NCBI GenBank assembly: GCA_015501585.1
Contig: JADNRY010000158.1
Location: forward strand, 62,001 to 126,000
Source of the DNA: Rhodocollybia butyracea
Taxonomy: Eukaryota; Basidiomycota; Agaricomycetes; Agaricales; Omphalotaceae
DNA length: 64,000 nt
Direction of reading: 5' to 3'
This document shows, in pieces, positions 1-10,839 of the stretch. The notes below the pieces were generated by a model. That model saw nothing but the letters and a program-made list of their open reading frames with translations, was not told the origin of the DNA and did not search any database. The number at the start of each line of letters is the position of its first letter. Positions within the stretch are counted from its first letter, which is position 1. Made by a program: the position numbers and the translations under genes.

Positions 1-721
1 CCCAAATACAAGTCATCCTCCATCACCAAAGCGATCGGTCATGCGACAGGCCTGCGCCTGCAAAGCGATAAAGATATATTGTACAAAGGTTCATATCCAG
101 AAAAAGGGAAAATGTTTTATTTCCACCTTCGAGGACTGTCCAGAGACTGTAGTAGTGATCCATGTGAGGGGTGGGCGGTAGAGGGTAGTGAGTGCTTGCT
201 CCCGGTCGTGCACGGTTTTCTTTTATATTTATCCTTTGCTAGTTCGTTATAAAAACAAAAACGGGAAAGGGAAATCGAGCGGAGGTAAAATGTGGTATGT
301 TGGCATTAACAGAAGGAGCGAAACGGGATGGAACAAGGTTAAACAGTTCGTGGGCACACCCCTATATTTGAAGAAAGCGGAGGGAGGTGCGGGTGTAAAG
401 AGGAACACGGATTGGGATGACTTTCAAAGGGAGTTTGAGAAGAATTATCGAGGGCACTTGGTTGCGAAGGAGCACCGGTTGAATGAGGCGGAGCACACGA
501 CAGAGCAATCGGTCAAGAAAGCTAAGGTGACCATAGGGAGTGCTGACAAGGGCATGACAGAGGAGCCTAAGAACTCGGACACAATGGCCATAGCTAAGGG
601 TGCCCTTCCTTTGGAGCACACGGTCATGACGGAGTTCTCGGCTACGAAGGAGGTATCGAAGGGTGTTACAACCCGGCCTCCAGGTGGCGTTATGCCCCTG
701 AGCACAATGATTCTTGAATAA
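1..721 (+). CDS. secreted-protein family copy 1, 5' end outside window
   Basis: This is the 3' part of a gene of unknown function and the first of four paralogs here. Exon 1-187 and exon 243-721 join in frame across a 55-bp GT-AG intron to give 222 codons including the stop. The first exon carries the family signature FHLRGLSRDCSSDPCEGW (a GLS motif and two cysteines). The second carries a WYVG motif and a FEKNYRGHLV motif, followed by a charged low-complexity tail. The signal peptide seen in the other copies would lie upstream of the window. The same intron position and phase occur in all four copies. No enzymatic motif is visible. The frame is open, so this copy may be functional. Confidence 0.75.
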
Positions 722-1196
722 AATGCTTAATGTACTTACTTCGTGCTTAATCATTCCAAGTACTTGGTGCACTTGTTTTAACTGTGTGCATAATCGTGTT
801 TGTGAGGTATTGATCTCAGTAAAGCGCCCCGAGTCGAAGTCCCCTCCCTATCCGTTGATCCAACTACCAAGTGCAGAGTAACTTTCTTGGGTGTCGACGA
901 GCTCATGTCTTCTTTCTTTGAAGACCCAAGTACATAGTCTAACGGATTATCAAAGCATACTCGATCTATCTTCAAGACAGCCATATCAACCACTCTGTAA
1001 ATGGGGCCGGCCCGTATATGCTTTGATCGCTGCTGATTCGCAGTGTATTTGATAGAAACAATTCTTCTTGATGCTCGAGGATTACTGCTGGTGACAAGGC
1101 TTGGGCATTGGATACAAGTCCCATGGAAGGAAATGTGAATAGCGGGGATTTTGCGGTGCGTTTGACTAAGAACGATTCTCGTTGAAGCGTGATACT
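722..1196. other. duplicated 3' flank of secreted-protein gene
   Basis: I see no gene here. About 780-870 is clearly similar to 6665-6770 downstream of copy 2: both contain a TGTGTGCA run, GTGTTTGTGAGGT, CAGTAAAG and a CCGTTGATCC block. The duplicated unit therefore extends past the stop codon. The remainder shows nothing recognisable. Confidence 0.5.
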
Positions 1197-1199
1197 AGA

Positions 1200-1894
1200 C
1201 ACTGCGCCAGCGTCAAAAAATATCGGGCGAAATTATCGCCGAAAGTATTGTTGTAATTACTTACCTTTTTCAATAATAATTACGGTTGAAAAATCTTATG
1301 AAAAATACATTGTAATTGATTGTCTTTTTCTTTTGAAATTTCGCCGGTAATCTATTGTATATTTCGCTCGAAAAAGGCAATGAGATTACTTATCTATTTC
1401 CCTCGTGATTAATTAAAAATTTCGAGCGAAATTTTTACAAGGTAATAACTGGAAGTTCGGTCATGTGATCTGTATTGGACAACACTTCCTGTCTTTGAAC
1501 GCGACTTACGGGATACTGTATATGTATGGCCGTGCCAGTCGTCAGAACAAAACTCCAGACATAAAATAACTACACCTCCATCCAGTTCTGCCCTCATATC
1601 CGCCTAAAGTATTGTCAGATGTACATCACATGACCGAACTTCCAGTTATTACCTTGTAAAAATTTCGCTCGAAATTTTTAATTAATCACGAGGGAAATAG
1701 ATAAGTAATCTCATTGCCTTTTTCGAGCGAAATATACAATAGATTACCGGCGAAATTTCAAAAGAAAAAGACAATCAATTACAATGTATTTTTCATAAGA
1801 TTTTTCAACCGTAATTCTTATTGAAAAAGGTAAGTAATTACAACAATACTTTCGGCGATAATTTCGCCCGATATTTTTTGACGCTGGCGTAGTG
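1200..1894. mobile_element. foldback/MITE-like element with 270-bp inverted arms
   Basis: Positions 1200-1469 and 1625-1894 are almost perfect inverted repeats of 270 bp separated by a 155-bp centre. The ends read CACTGCGCCAGCGTC and, on the other strand, CACTACGCCAGCGTC. A 3-bp direct repeat AGA flanks the element (1197-1199 and 1895-1897). CACT-type ends with a 2-3 bp target duplication fit a non-autonomous CACTA-like (CMC) element. There is no transposase. A transcript through it would fold into a long hairpin. Ends and arms are read directly; the superfamily is inference. Confidence 0.85.
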
Positions 1895-1897
1895 AGA

Positions 1898-2279
1898 GCG
1901 TTCGAGGATTAACACTGTGCAATAGTAAGCTTGCGTCTGCGCCACGAATTTGAAGAACAAGTGTACGTTTAGTAGAGACAACGGAGCGTAACCGAAATTA
2001 ATACCATCGATTCGAAACCCCATAAGCACTGAGGAGTAAGAGAAAAATGTGTATTGAATTCACCGTCATTAAACGTTTCTTAGTGCAAGTACCTTGGCGT
2101 ACAGATATTCGTTCATCGATGCTATCAACCGAAATGGGACAAACAACAACACAGAGAGAGTATGTAACAAGCAAAAAAAATGAAAAAACTAAAGAAAACA
2201 TGATCAGTTTCGAACCCTTCTCGTTATTCCTCTTCTCGTTATCCCATCATCCACCAACTCCTTCCATCCCTATCTAGCA
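1898..2279. other. intergenic, includes duplicated transporter 3' flank
   Basis: There is no supportable gene. About 2060-2130 matches 7180-7240, including GCGTACAGATATTCGTTCATC. The same sequence lies inverted downstream of the intact transporter near 24465-24515. It is a decayed 3' flank belonging to the transporter pseudogene on its right. Confidence 0.5.
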
Positions 2280-3431
2280 GTATCTAGCCCTATCCTGCCC
2301 TATCTCCTGCGCAACCTTTGTTGGCATTTACCCTGCACTTGTCCCTGGTATAGCCTCCAACATCATCCGATTAAATCTGAAGACCGTTCGTCTCGAGAAT
2401 GAGACGAAGCAGCACCCGCACAGGGAACCCCATAGCCAAAATCCAGCTGATCGGAGGCTCCCTTCGTCGGTGGACACCATGGGTGAGGAGATAGAGATAA
2501 TGGTGTTAGATAATGGTGTTACAGGCGTGGAGAGCGACAACGCGGGATCGGATGGGGATAGGGAATATTTCGCTGATGATCTAGGGTGGTTCGTCGTTTG
2601 GGGTGGCGGTGGAAGCGAAAAAAAACTAGATTGGGGACGACGAAGGTGACTGGGCGACGGGCGTTGACGCGTTGACGGATGGGATTCTGCTGTTGGCGAA
2701 GGCGTTGCCGTTGACCGGTGACCGTGTGGGTTTCTGAGTAGACAGAATGAGTAAGTATATATACGAAAAGAGATAAAGGAAGAAGTCATACTATTTACAT
2801 CCGACAGTATCACCTACGGTACTAACGGTGATCTGACAAATGAACATTCCAAGTGTATGAAGAGGCCGATGCCCAAAATGTTCCATTGCCCGGAACGAAA
2901 GTGGTGCAGGGATGACGGTGAAAATCACCGACGTGAAGAGCACGTTCATAATAGCACCCATGGACTGCAATAAGGTAGATGAAAAGTAGAAGATGAAGCG
3001 ATATCATCTGGAGCGAGGTACCGAGGATAGTTTCATGGAGATTGGAATTCGGTGAAGTATTGGAACCAAGAGTCACAGTATCCAGCATCGGGCATAAGCT
3101 GCCTTTCGTATCGGTGGTTGGCCAAATCTCAGCTACCTTGTCCTCGATGTATTCCGAATTTCCGGGGTGAACGTTGACCGGGACCTCTAAGACATATCTG
3201 ATCCTCGCGCTATCCCGCCTTTGGTGATAAGGTAAGATAGCAAAGAGAGCGTCGAAGAATGTGCCAGCTGGAAGGATACGATGAGGGAGTCGTATAGCAT
3301 GCTGGGTTCATGTCCTTAATGGATTGCTAGAGAGAAAGATACCACTGAATCTGACAAAAAAAAAAGAGGGGAAAAAAAGAAAAAACTCACGCAGTGGGAT
3401 ATGGTTGACATCTGATACTGGTAGATTCCGG
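2280..3431 (-). pseudogene. MFS sugar transporter relic 1
   Basis: Minus-strand remnant of a sugar porter closely related to the intact gene at 22634-24383. Recognisable pieces in order are the first exon end near 3420, an intron with a T-rich tract, a fragment matching the segment after the first transmembrane helix (about 3300-3230), a LGSNTSPNSNLHETILGTSL stretch near 3070-3000, and a C-terminal fragment (MVSTDEGSLRSAGFWLWGSL, about 2490-2430). Frames are broken by indels and the region between the second and fourth fragments is largely missing. It cannot encode a 12-helix transporter. Confidence 0.8.
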
Positions 3432-3548
3432 TCTGGTAATTGTACCGATATAGGTATCTGCTCAAGCTTTTCAAGCTTCAGCGCTCAGCGCTCAGCAGCC
3501 GTCTCGACGCGTAACAATAAAAGCTGGGGTTAGAGTTCAAGAAAGTGG

Positions 3549-3573
3549 TAAGCGCTCATTATATGAGCGCTTA
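3549..3573. promoter_or_regulatory. recurrent palindrome, copy 1
   Basis: TAAGCGCTCAT and ATGAGCGCTTA form a perfect 11-bp inverted repeat around a 3-bp centre. It lies between transporter relic 1 (minus) and the small-gene relic (plus). Four more copies occur in the window. Its role is unknown; a shared divergent-promoter element is one possibility. Confidence 0.6.
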
Positions 3574-3799
3574 TCTTTACTCATTCGTCAGAGTCGGAAT
3601 TCGTATGCACTGTTCTTCACAGACTGCCGCATTCCAGGATTGTAAACTCAACATAAAGCTTTTGTATTCCAACGGACGTGTCTATTGAGGGCAATACCTC
3701 ATACCTCCAAGCCAAATCTCGCTAGCCACCAAAGATCAGGCTACTACCAGCTTCAAGCTTCCGAAACGTTCAACAAGTAAACGTACTTGGTTTCCAACA

Positions 3800-4560
3800 G
3801 TCGCATTATCCCTGGTACCCTGATTATGCAGCCCACAAGCTCAAGTTTTACACTCCTAACCTCGCCTCTCCTCGCCTTCAAAGCTGTATTCATCGACAAC
3901 GATCATCCATGCGTTCATCTCAAATTACGTGTCGACTCAGAACTGGATCCGAGAGACTGATGGGGCCGAGGGGGTTCCAGATGATACTCTGAGTTCATAC
4001 AGCCAGCTATGTTTGGTTATGGAGAGAGCAAATATGTTGCAGAGAAGGTACGCCCCATCTTGCTGTTTTTTGCGTTCATGAGCTCACTGATGATCGATGA
4101 TCTATTACTACCAGACTGTGTCAATGAGCGGACTCCAAGCTTTAGTGTACCATATCTCTCATGCTTCCGATACCGGAGCCTCGATTAATGAATGGATCCC
4201 GAAGATCACAATTAAAGTCATCCTCCGCCGACTTTTACTTCCGTACTTCAGTCATGAACAACATGCTGAAGAACCTACTTTTTCTGCTGGAAAGCTTGAA
4301 CGTTTGGGAAGCAGCGGTTTCGACTGGTGATAATGATCCTGCTGAACACCACGTACGTGTCTGTTTGACTCCGCCCGAATGATCCATATTATACTTGCCC
4401 CACATTCGGCCTCCTTGACCGCATGCGCGACTTTTCTTTCCGTTCACCCATGATGGAAAGCAATACAGGCGACAAGAGTACGGAGGAGTGTGGAGGCTGG
4501 CTTTAGTTGTTTGGGCATCGTTCTGGGAGCAAGCAGGACGATGCAAGGTCTTCTTGAGGC
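3800..4560 (+). pseudogene. relic of an unidentified small gene, copy 1
   Basis: Three regions (this one, 27823-28510 minus and 32100-33092 minus) share stretches of coding-like sequence. Here the shared pieces are a segment with CGTGTCGACTCAGAACTGGA near 3930-3950, a splice-like segment GAGAGAGCAAATATGTTGCAG near 4020-4045, and an ATGAGCGGACTCCAAGC segment near 4130. The better preserved relatives encode ASDPGAWTIQVW(V/I)SK; here it reads ASDTGASINEWIPK. The frame is not continuous. I do not recognise the family. Boundaries are approximate. Confidence 0.4.
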
Positions 4561-5490
4561 TATGTAATGGCTCACAGGTATGTCCTTGCGTGGTTTCGCT
4601 ACATGTCTTTTTACCTTCCTGTCGTTTAATGCGCGTTGAGGGCTAGATTTGTTAAAAATAAATATTATTTAGGGATCGAATGTGGATAAATGCATATGTA
4701 TGTATAGAACTGCTTTTTTGTTGCCTCTTCGCTTTAATGATAATGCGTCAAACCCCTTTCAGTGCTGTGCAGGCTTGAGTCAGTTTGAGCGGAAATTCGG
4801 AGAAATTTGGCTGAACTTGCAGGACTGCTCAATTTTCACCTTGCCTTGCCCTGCCTTGCCTCGCACCGCCTCACTTCGGTCCTCAGCAGCGAATCAAGTT
4901 CCCCTTTTGGAATGATCCGCGCGCTGGCGCTGTGCCCGCGGTAACGACCCAGACGAGCCCAAACAGCTTTGACAATGGATATAGTTGTGCGTGTACATAG
5001 AAACGAAAAGAACGATATTTGCACATCATATCAATGAGTGGAAGCGGACATAAAGATAGTAGAAGGTCAATTGGCTAAATTGGCACAAAAGGGGAATATG
5101 AGGTGAGTTTTCGCCTGTTTTCGCCCAAACACGTATCGCTAAAGAAATAAATAACACTCTCGTTCATCGAGGCTAAGCAAGATACGATCGATGAAACTAA
5201 GGGACGGCAAAGCGCGAATTGGGAAGTATGAGTAAAGGGGTGTACCTGGTGTACAGCTGAGAGGCTTGGTGGAATGAAATACTTTTCTCATGATATTGAA
5301 TCGCTGAAGGTTTCCCCCAACCTTCTTCTGTGCAGATCGCACACTGGCCGACTCAGTCCGACTCCTACGACGGAGCCAATTGAAAATCTATCTATCGATC
5401 TTCGGATATGCTCGAATCTCTCAGGGTAGGATTGATCTGTATCAAAAGGTCTCTTAAAATTATAATTGAGTTGGATAATTGGTCGTTCCA
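4561..5490. other. intergenic region, no gene seen
   Basis: Only short ORFs without recognisable motifs occur. About 4835-4870 holds a run of CCTTGCC/CCTGCC units. The right part is the 5' region of secreted-protein copy 2. Confidence 0.4.
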
Positions 5491-5496
5491 AGGTCC

Positions 5497-5605
5497 TTAT
5501 AACCAAGCGACTTGTGGATCGAAATACTAACTCTCCCAACTCAGTCTCCCCACTCGAAAACAGGTTGCCGGTCAATCTGTATTTCTTACGATACAACTCT
5601 CAAAA
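5497..5605 (+). promoter_or_regulatory. TATA box and conserved 5' leader of copy 2
   Basis: A TTATAA (5497-5502) lies 109 bp before the ATG. The whole stretch from CCTTATAACC to the ATG is conserved with the leaders of copies 3 and 4, which have TTATAA at 27188-27193 and 31542-31547, about 105-113 bp upstream. The segment just before the ATG, ACAACTCTCAAAAATG, is shared. Conservation of spacing supports a real core promoter. Confidence 0.6.
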
Positions 5606-6636
5606 ATGCGCTTTATTTTTCTTTGGTTCGCCGCCATCGTTGGCTCCATGCTTGCTGTGTGCCCCATGCCAGTTCCAGGGCCAGACGGGACGGCAGGATC
5701 ATCGTCAGCTGTAAGTGACTACCGGGTTAATCATACCATACTAATACCTAATACTCATATCTTGCTAGAAGGCGGCCCCGGCCAAGCTCACCTTTGTTGA
5801 CCTAAGAGGTTTCGAGATCCCTAGGCCCGAGGGTAAAGTATCTCGCGAACTCTTGCAATTATACGCTTCCACCACCAAAAGAATGAGCGACGAATATGGC
5901 TTGAGATTCGGGGGAAGTATTGACTATGATGGTTTATATAAACCAGTGGAGATTAACGGGCTTCCCTGGCTTTATTTCCACTTGGAAGGACTTTCTGAAC
6001 AATGTACTACGGATGATCCATGCAAAGGGTGGATGGTACACGTTGGTGAGTACTTGCTCCTGGATCTTGTTTTTTTTCTTTATATAGGCTTTGCTAGGTG
6101 GGTTTTGTCTCGAGAGCAAGAGCAAAATACCGAAAGCGAAAGAGAACGGGCACCGACGGTGGTATGTTCACATTAGCAAAGTGATCAATGGACAATGGAC
6201 AGAGGTTAGAGACTTCAAGCTCGACTCTATAAACAAGGTCCCAGCAGATCAGGTAGTTGTGGAGGCAACGGAAGAACGTCGGAAGAAGCTTCAAGAGCAG
6301 TTTGAACACGAATATAAGGAGGCGAAGGAGCAGGGGCGGGAGCGATCCGGAAGTGGCTCGTCCGCGACAACGCGACCGGATAAGAAGTCTAAGAAGGATC
6401 ATAAGGATCATGATGATGGTGTTGTTGGCGAGCGTCCTGCTACCCCGGCCACGCAGGAGCACCAGTTTGACTCTGAGGTGCAGAATAGGCCGATGCACCC
6501 CATATCCAGTGTCATTAAGAAGGACCCGATGGCCATACCTAGTATCATCGAGTCCCCGAAGGAGTCCCCTCCAGCCAACAAGCCGAACCCGATGGCCATA
6601 GACAGTCTCGTTACGGTTGAGCCTAAGAAGCCCTAA
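5606..6636 (+). CDS. secreted-protein family copy 2
   Basis: Three exons (5606-5710, 5769-6045, 6098-6636) join in frame to 306 residues. Residues 1-18 form a signal peptide (MRFIFLWFAAIVGSMLAV) followed by CPMPVP. Exon 2 holds an LTFVDLRG motif, then FHLEGLSEQCTTDDPCKGW with the two conserved cysteines. Exon 3 holds RRWYVHISKV, a lysine/glutamate-rich segment with FEHEYKEAKE, and a disordered tail with two PMAI motifs. Intron 1 (5711-5768) is homologous in sequence to the multiplied introns of copies 3 and 4. The product is probably secreted. Function is unknown and there is no catalytic signature. A small effector-like or wall-associated protein is possible but not shown. Confidence 0.8.
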
Positions 6637-7329
6637 CGTAGTTTGTCATCTTCCCAAATACATCGTCTGTTTTGACTGTGTGCACATCCGTGTTTGTGAG
6701 GTGTTCAGCTCAGTAAAGATCCGCTCCGAGTCGACAGAGAAAATGCCCTCCCTCCGTTGATCCGACCACCATAGTCAACTTGATTTGCCCTTAAAATGGC
6801 TCAATCTGTAGTACTGTTTTGTGTTGAGACATCATTCAATATCCATCCGCGTCATCTAGTGCACCGACAATACAGATTTTCCACAGACTTAGAGCATCTC
6901 TTTGGGTCCCGGTGCAAGCCATTCGGAAACTTGCCTTGTGCAGATGATCTATACGTACCGTGCGGGAAATTGTGAAGAGCAATTTTTGGCAGCGCGTCCA
7001 GCTAAGAGATGAACAATTCATCTTGATTACGTGGATGAGGAGAGTGCTGCGTCTGTATCATGAGTGAAGATCAAGTGTAAGATCGTACTTTTGGCAGGGG
7101 CAACGGAAGGTAGCAGAAATAAGTGAAATGAGTGTGAGTGTGACCATCGAATCGAAAATGAATTCATCGTTATTGAGCGTTCAACGTTCATTAGTGCAAG
7201 TATATCGGCGTACAGATATTCGTTCATCAATGGCATAATGAGGCAAACGACACAGATGGAACAACACAGTCGGGGTCATGTATCAAACAAAAGAAAAAGG
7301 CGAAAACATATTGTTCCAATTTGAGACTT
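6637..7329. other. duplicated 3' flanks of copy 2 and of transporter relic 2
   Basis: There is no gene. About 6665-6770 matches 780-870 downstream of copy 1. About 7150-7240 matches 2060-2130 and, inverted, the sequence downstream of the intact transporter. The two duplicated units meet tail to tail here. Confidence 0.5.
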
Positions 7330-7890
7330 GTCATTATCATGATACAGACCTCCTTCCCCATCCCCCATCTCTTGCGCAAACATCTTTCCTGCCGATGACT
7401 TGACCTGCTAGCAACATCGGGTCGACTGAGACCCTTCGTCTCGGGAAGGAGGAAGTTAGGGAAGATGAAGCGACATCCACAGAGGGAGGGACTACGATAC
7501 CCACAAGAGATTTGAGCAGAGCTTAGCTTCATCAGTGGGAGTGTTCTGAGGTGACGGTCGTCTATAAGCCAGTTCAACGCAGTGAAGAGTGCAATGCGGA
7601 TCGTTGACAGAATAGGTTGCTAAGCATACGGAATAAGCACGTAGGAGCAAAAAAGACTCGGAGAAGGAACGTACTGAAGCCCCGTAGATGAGCAGAGGCC
7701 TATGCTCGAAAAACGCTCATTGTCCAGAAACCAAACCTCCCCGAGCTTTGCCATGAGCGACTTTGGACTACAAGATAATAGTCGCATAGACAGAGCCACC
7801 TGACAAGCCCAACTCCGGATCAGCCTCAGAAGAATGTGCTGGCCGAAAGGATACAGAGAGAGTGGGTGAGTTTAGCTGACCGAGGCAGTA
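7330..7890 (-). pseudogene. MFS sugar transporter relic 2
   Basis: Heavily reduced minus-strand copy. The C-terminal sugar-porter motif survives in CGCRFIFPNFLLPETKGLS (about 7490-7430), followed by a match to the tail of the intact protein (about 7400-7350). Near 7880-7830 there is weak similarity to the segment around the first helices. Everything between is deleted or unrecognisable. Confidence 0.7.
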
Positions 7891-8054
7891 ACGGCGCTGT
7901 ACGAAGAAAAAGAGAAGTTAAGTTTATAATTATTGATTATCGAACTAGTGGAGCATGGAGGTCTGGTCCTTGTAGTAATCTGTGGCAGTAGAGCTTGAAA
8001 GTGGTGATAGTGTGCGTCCTGCTGTCACCGGATGGTGTAGAGATGACTGTGGGT

Positions 8055-8078
8055 TAGGCGCTCATAATATGGGCGCTT
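8055..8078. promoter_or_regulatory. recurrent palindrome, copy 2 (imperfect)
   Basis: AGGCGCTCAT, AAT, then ATGGGCGCTT: the same palindrome as at 3549 and 12233, with one mismatch in the right arm. It lies between transporter relic 2 (minus) and the Crinkler-kinase gene (plus), about 165 bp upstream of that gene. Confidence 0.55.
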
Positions 8079-8237
8079 TTCAGTGTCCACAATTTGAATC
8101 CAACACAAACTTGTCCAATAGTACAACGTCTACCGTAGTCTACGTGCTCACTGTTATGGTTTGGAAAGGACTCGACCTCAGCTGATTCCTATCTATCCAC
8201 GATCCCTGTTTTTGGTTTTGCGATGTCTCGATCTTTT

Positions 8238-9052
8238 GCACGATGCATCGTCTTGAAGAACATCCAAGCTCTACAACTTTCGAACTACATGAAGTCTTTT
8301 ATTTACAGACGCTGGATGGCAAGGTTGGACAACTGAAAGGAACCTGGCCGCGTTCAGACGACATCACAAAGTACAAAACGAAGCACTACGAGGTGAAGGC
8401 TTATTTTCTTTTATAACTTACTAAGTATCTCTTGCGCTTATGAGTTTTTTCATTTAGAATCCTCAACCTGTGAATGACGACAAAGTACTGACCGCTGAGG
8501 AGCAGAAACAAATATATGGAAACATTCCATTGGATATTCCTTTGGGGGTGTATCCCTCTCGATTTGGATCAACCATTAAACTCTTTTCTTGACCTCGAAT
8601 GCGACGGTAGTTCTCGGAAAGAAATTTTTATCGTCTTCAAGGAGAACATCGCACGATGCATTGTCCTTGAAGAACATCCAGGCTCCACAACTTTCAAACT
8701 ACACCAGCTCTTCCATGTATGGGAGCTGGATCGCAAGGTGGGACAGCTGAAAGGAAAGTGGCCGCATCTAGACGATATCGTAAATTACAAAATGAAATAC
8801 TATGAGGTGAAGGCTTTTTTTTTGATTAGCTGTGCCTGCGCTGACGAGTTTTCACTTTAGAATCCTCAGCCGTTGAATAACAAGAAACACCTGACTGCAG
8901 AGGAGCAGGAGCAAACTTATGAAAACATCCCGTTGGATATTCTTCTGGATTGTATCCCTCTCAATTTGGATCAATCGTTAAACTCTTGTCTTGGCCTCGA
9001 ACGCGACAACAGTGCCCGGCCAGAGATTTTTATCGTCTTCAAGGAAAACATT
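8238..9052 (+). repeat. tandem duplication of one exon-intron-exon unit
   Basis: Unit 1 (8238-8650) and unit 2 (8651-9052) are direct repeats including an intron at the same place (8393-8457 and 8807-8860). Both encode EEHP(S/G)STTF, VGQLKG, LTAEEQ and IFIVFKEN. Unit 1 carries small indels relative to unit 2. The duplication doubles the N-terminal module of the Crinkler-kinase-like gene. Confidence 0.8.
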
Positions 9053-10620
9053 GTACCTACTGTTAGAGAGGATGACCCATCAACGTTCCGTTATAGTGCG
9101 TCTCACTCACCCACTATGTGTCCCTTAACTCATGTATGAATCAGGTCGTGAGCAGATTGCGGCCGCGGCGCGCCGTCGGGACTCACCCTCTATGGAAGCG
9201 CAGGTCAAGGCTCTCCTCAACACCCAAGTTAAGGGTAGACCAGATGCGATGTACAACCACCGACCTCTCTCGCTCAGTCCTCCCCCATCATGATCTACCA
9301 CCCAGTATTCACCAAATTCCTCAGCCTCGTTACTACTCCCATCGAAAACATCGACTTTTCGCATGAAGAGCTCGACCATGCTCTGAACTTCCTCACAGAC
9401 TCCGCTAACTATTATCCAACTGAGACAGCACGGTCTATCAACCTCCGAGGTATCGCGGATGCTGTCCATCCGAACATTCTCAACCAGTGGAGCATAAAAC
9501 CTGAAGGGTCTGTGTCATTCCCTTGTCCTCTTCTTGACGGACTTCCAGCCACAGCAGCTATAACGGAGCTCCAAAATGAACTCGGTGAAGGAGATTGGGA
9601 TCCCATCGCACACGCAGAGTGCGCCTATATAGCAATCATCTCTTCCACACGGGTTTGTTCATTGTTTTTCTTGATAGGCTTTCTTTTGTATTGATGCGAT
9701 TTCCTAGTACACTCCGCTTCGAGAAGCAACATGTTGCCCTGCATTCCTCGTTGGCATTGACGGTCCCAACCTGACTGTCTCTGGCGCTGTATTCGCTGAT
9801 AGTTTCATGAGCGAAAGGCTTATAGCATATGAGTTTATTGGGCCTCGGCCTAACGTGGCTGGCCGTTCGCGTCTTGGAGAAGGGATTATGCGTGCCGCGC
9901 AGATATTTCGAACCCTTCGGCTCTGCTTGGAGGATCTTCGGTTGTTTTATGCGGCTCTGTCTCCGTCTCCATCTTCATCTACCCTCACCCTCATCACACA
10001 GTATCTCCATCCACTCCCTGCTCCAAAGTCATTGGACCAGCATTTGTGTCATTTACCACAGACGGCTGGAATACTCTGTGGAGTACATTGACCGCATCGT
10101 TCCTAACCACCCTGACAAAGCTCTCTTTCGCGCGCATATTACAGCCAAAGGCAACGCCCACTCTGAAACTGCAGTCGTTAAATTCACACACAGGTATTGC
10201 ACCCATGCGCACCACCTCCTTGCCTCGCTCGAACCTCCAAAAGCACCGAAGCTCTTCTTCAGCGACGTCGTTCCTGAGATTGGTCTCCATGTAGTTGTCA
10301 TGGCTTACGTACCCTATGTACGCGAGATCATGGTAGAGGCGGATGTTGAAGAGATTCGGGTTGCGGTGACTACGTTGCATGAGAATGGACTGGTGTTGGG
10401 GGACCTCCGGTGGCCTAATGTGCTTCTTCTGCCAGAGGGTGGGGTCAACCTAGTTGACTTTGACTGGTGTGGCGAGGAAGGGACGGTCGTTTATCCGGCG
10501 GATATTTATCTTGATGATGAGTTGGGGGATCGGCATGAAGAGACACAAAGGCATGGATGTATCACGAAGGAGCATGATGCGTATATGTTCAGATACCTTA
10601 CTGGCTCAGATTTGTGTTGA
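8243..10620 (+). pseudogene. Crinkler-like protein with fungal kinase-like domain, frameshifted
   Basis: The gene starts with two tandem N-terminal modules (ending IFIVFKEN). It then has GREQIAAAARRDSPS and a YNHRPLSLSPPPIMIYHPVF segment, which resembles Agaricomycete Crinkler-type proteins, and a long linker. A kinase-like C-terminus follows: AVVKFTHRYC near 10170-10200, catalytic-loop-like LGDLRWPNVLL near 10400-10430, and a metal-binding DFDW near 10460. The family normally has a HGDLR-PN loop and DFDW, so the GDLR and DFD residues are kept. A one-base insertion in the G run near 8544 breaks unit 1. Between about 9960 and 10080 the frame changes twice without convincing introns. It is probably a pseudogene; sequencing error is the alternative. 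Family assignment is from motif memory, not from a search. Confidence 0.65.
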
Positions 10621-10839
10621 TGCTAATGTTTATCTGAAATCGGATTAGATTGGTTAAAAACATCCTTTTGTCCTATTATAAGTATCGTCGCTATTTATTC
10701 CTGAATACTGGGCGGGTCGCGGCGGCCCAGGCCATCGGAGTCACCTTTATATTCGGTTTTTAAGCTCTTGTACACTCTCTTGGACCGTACTCTATACGTC
10801 ACGAGTTTAGACTTGGTTTACGCGTTAGCTCAAGATGTC

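Noticed and set aside
4835..4870. CCTTGCC/CCTGCC run as a functional microsatellite or promoter element
   Set aside because: Short and imperfect; nothing ties it to a gene.
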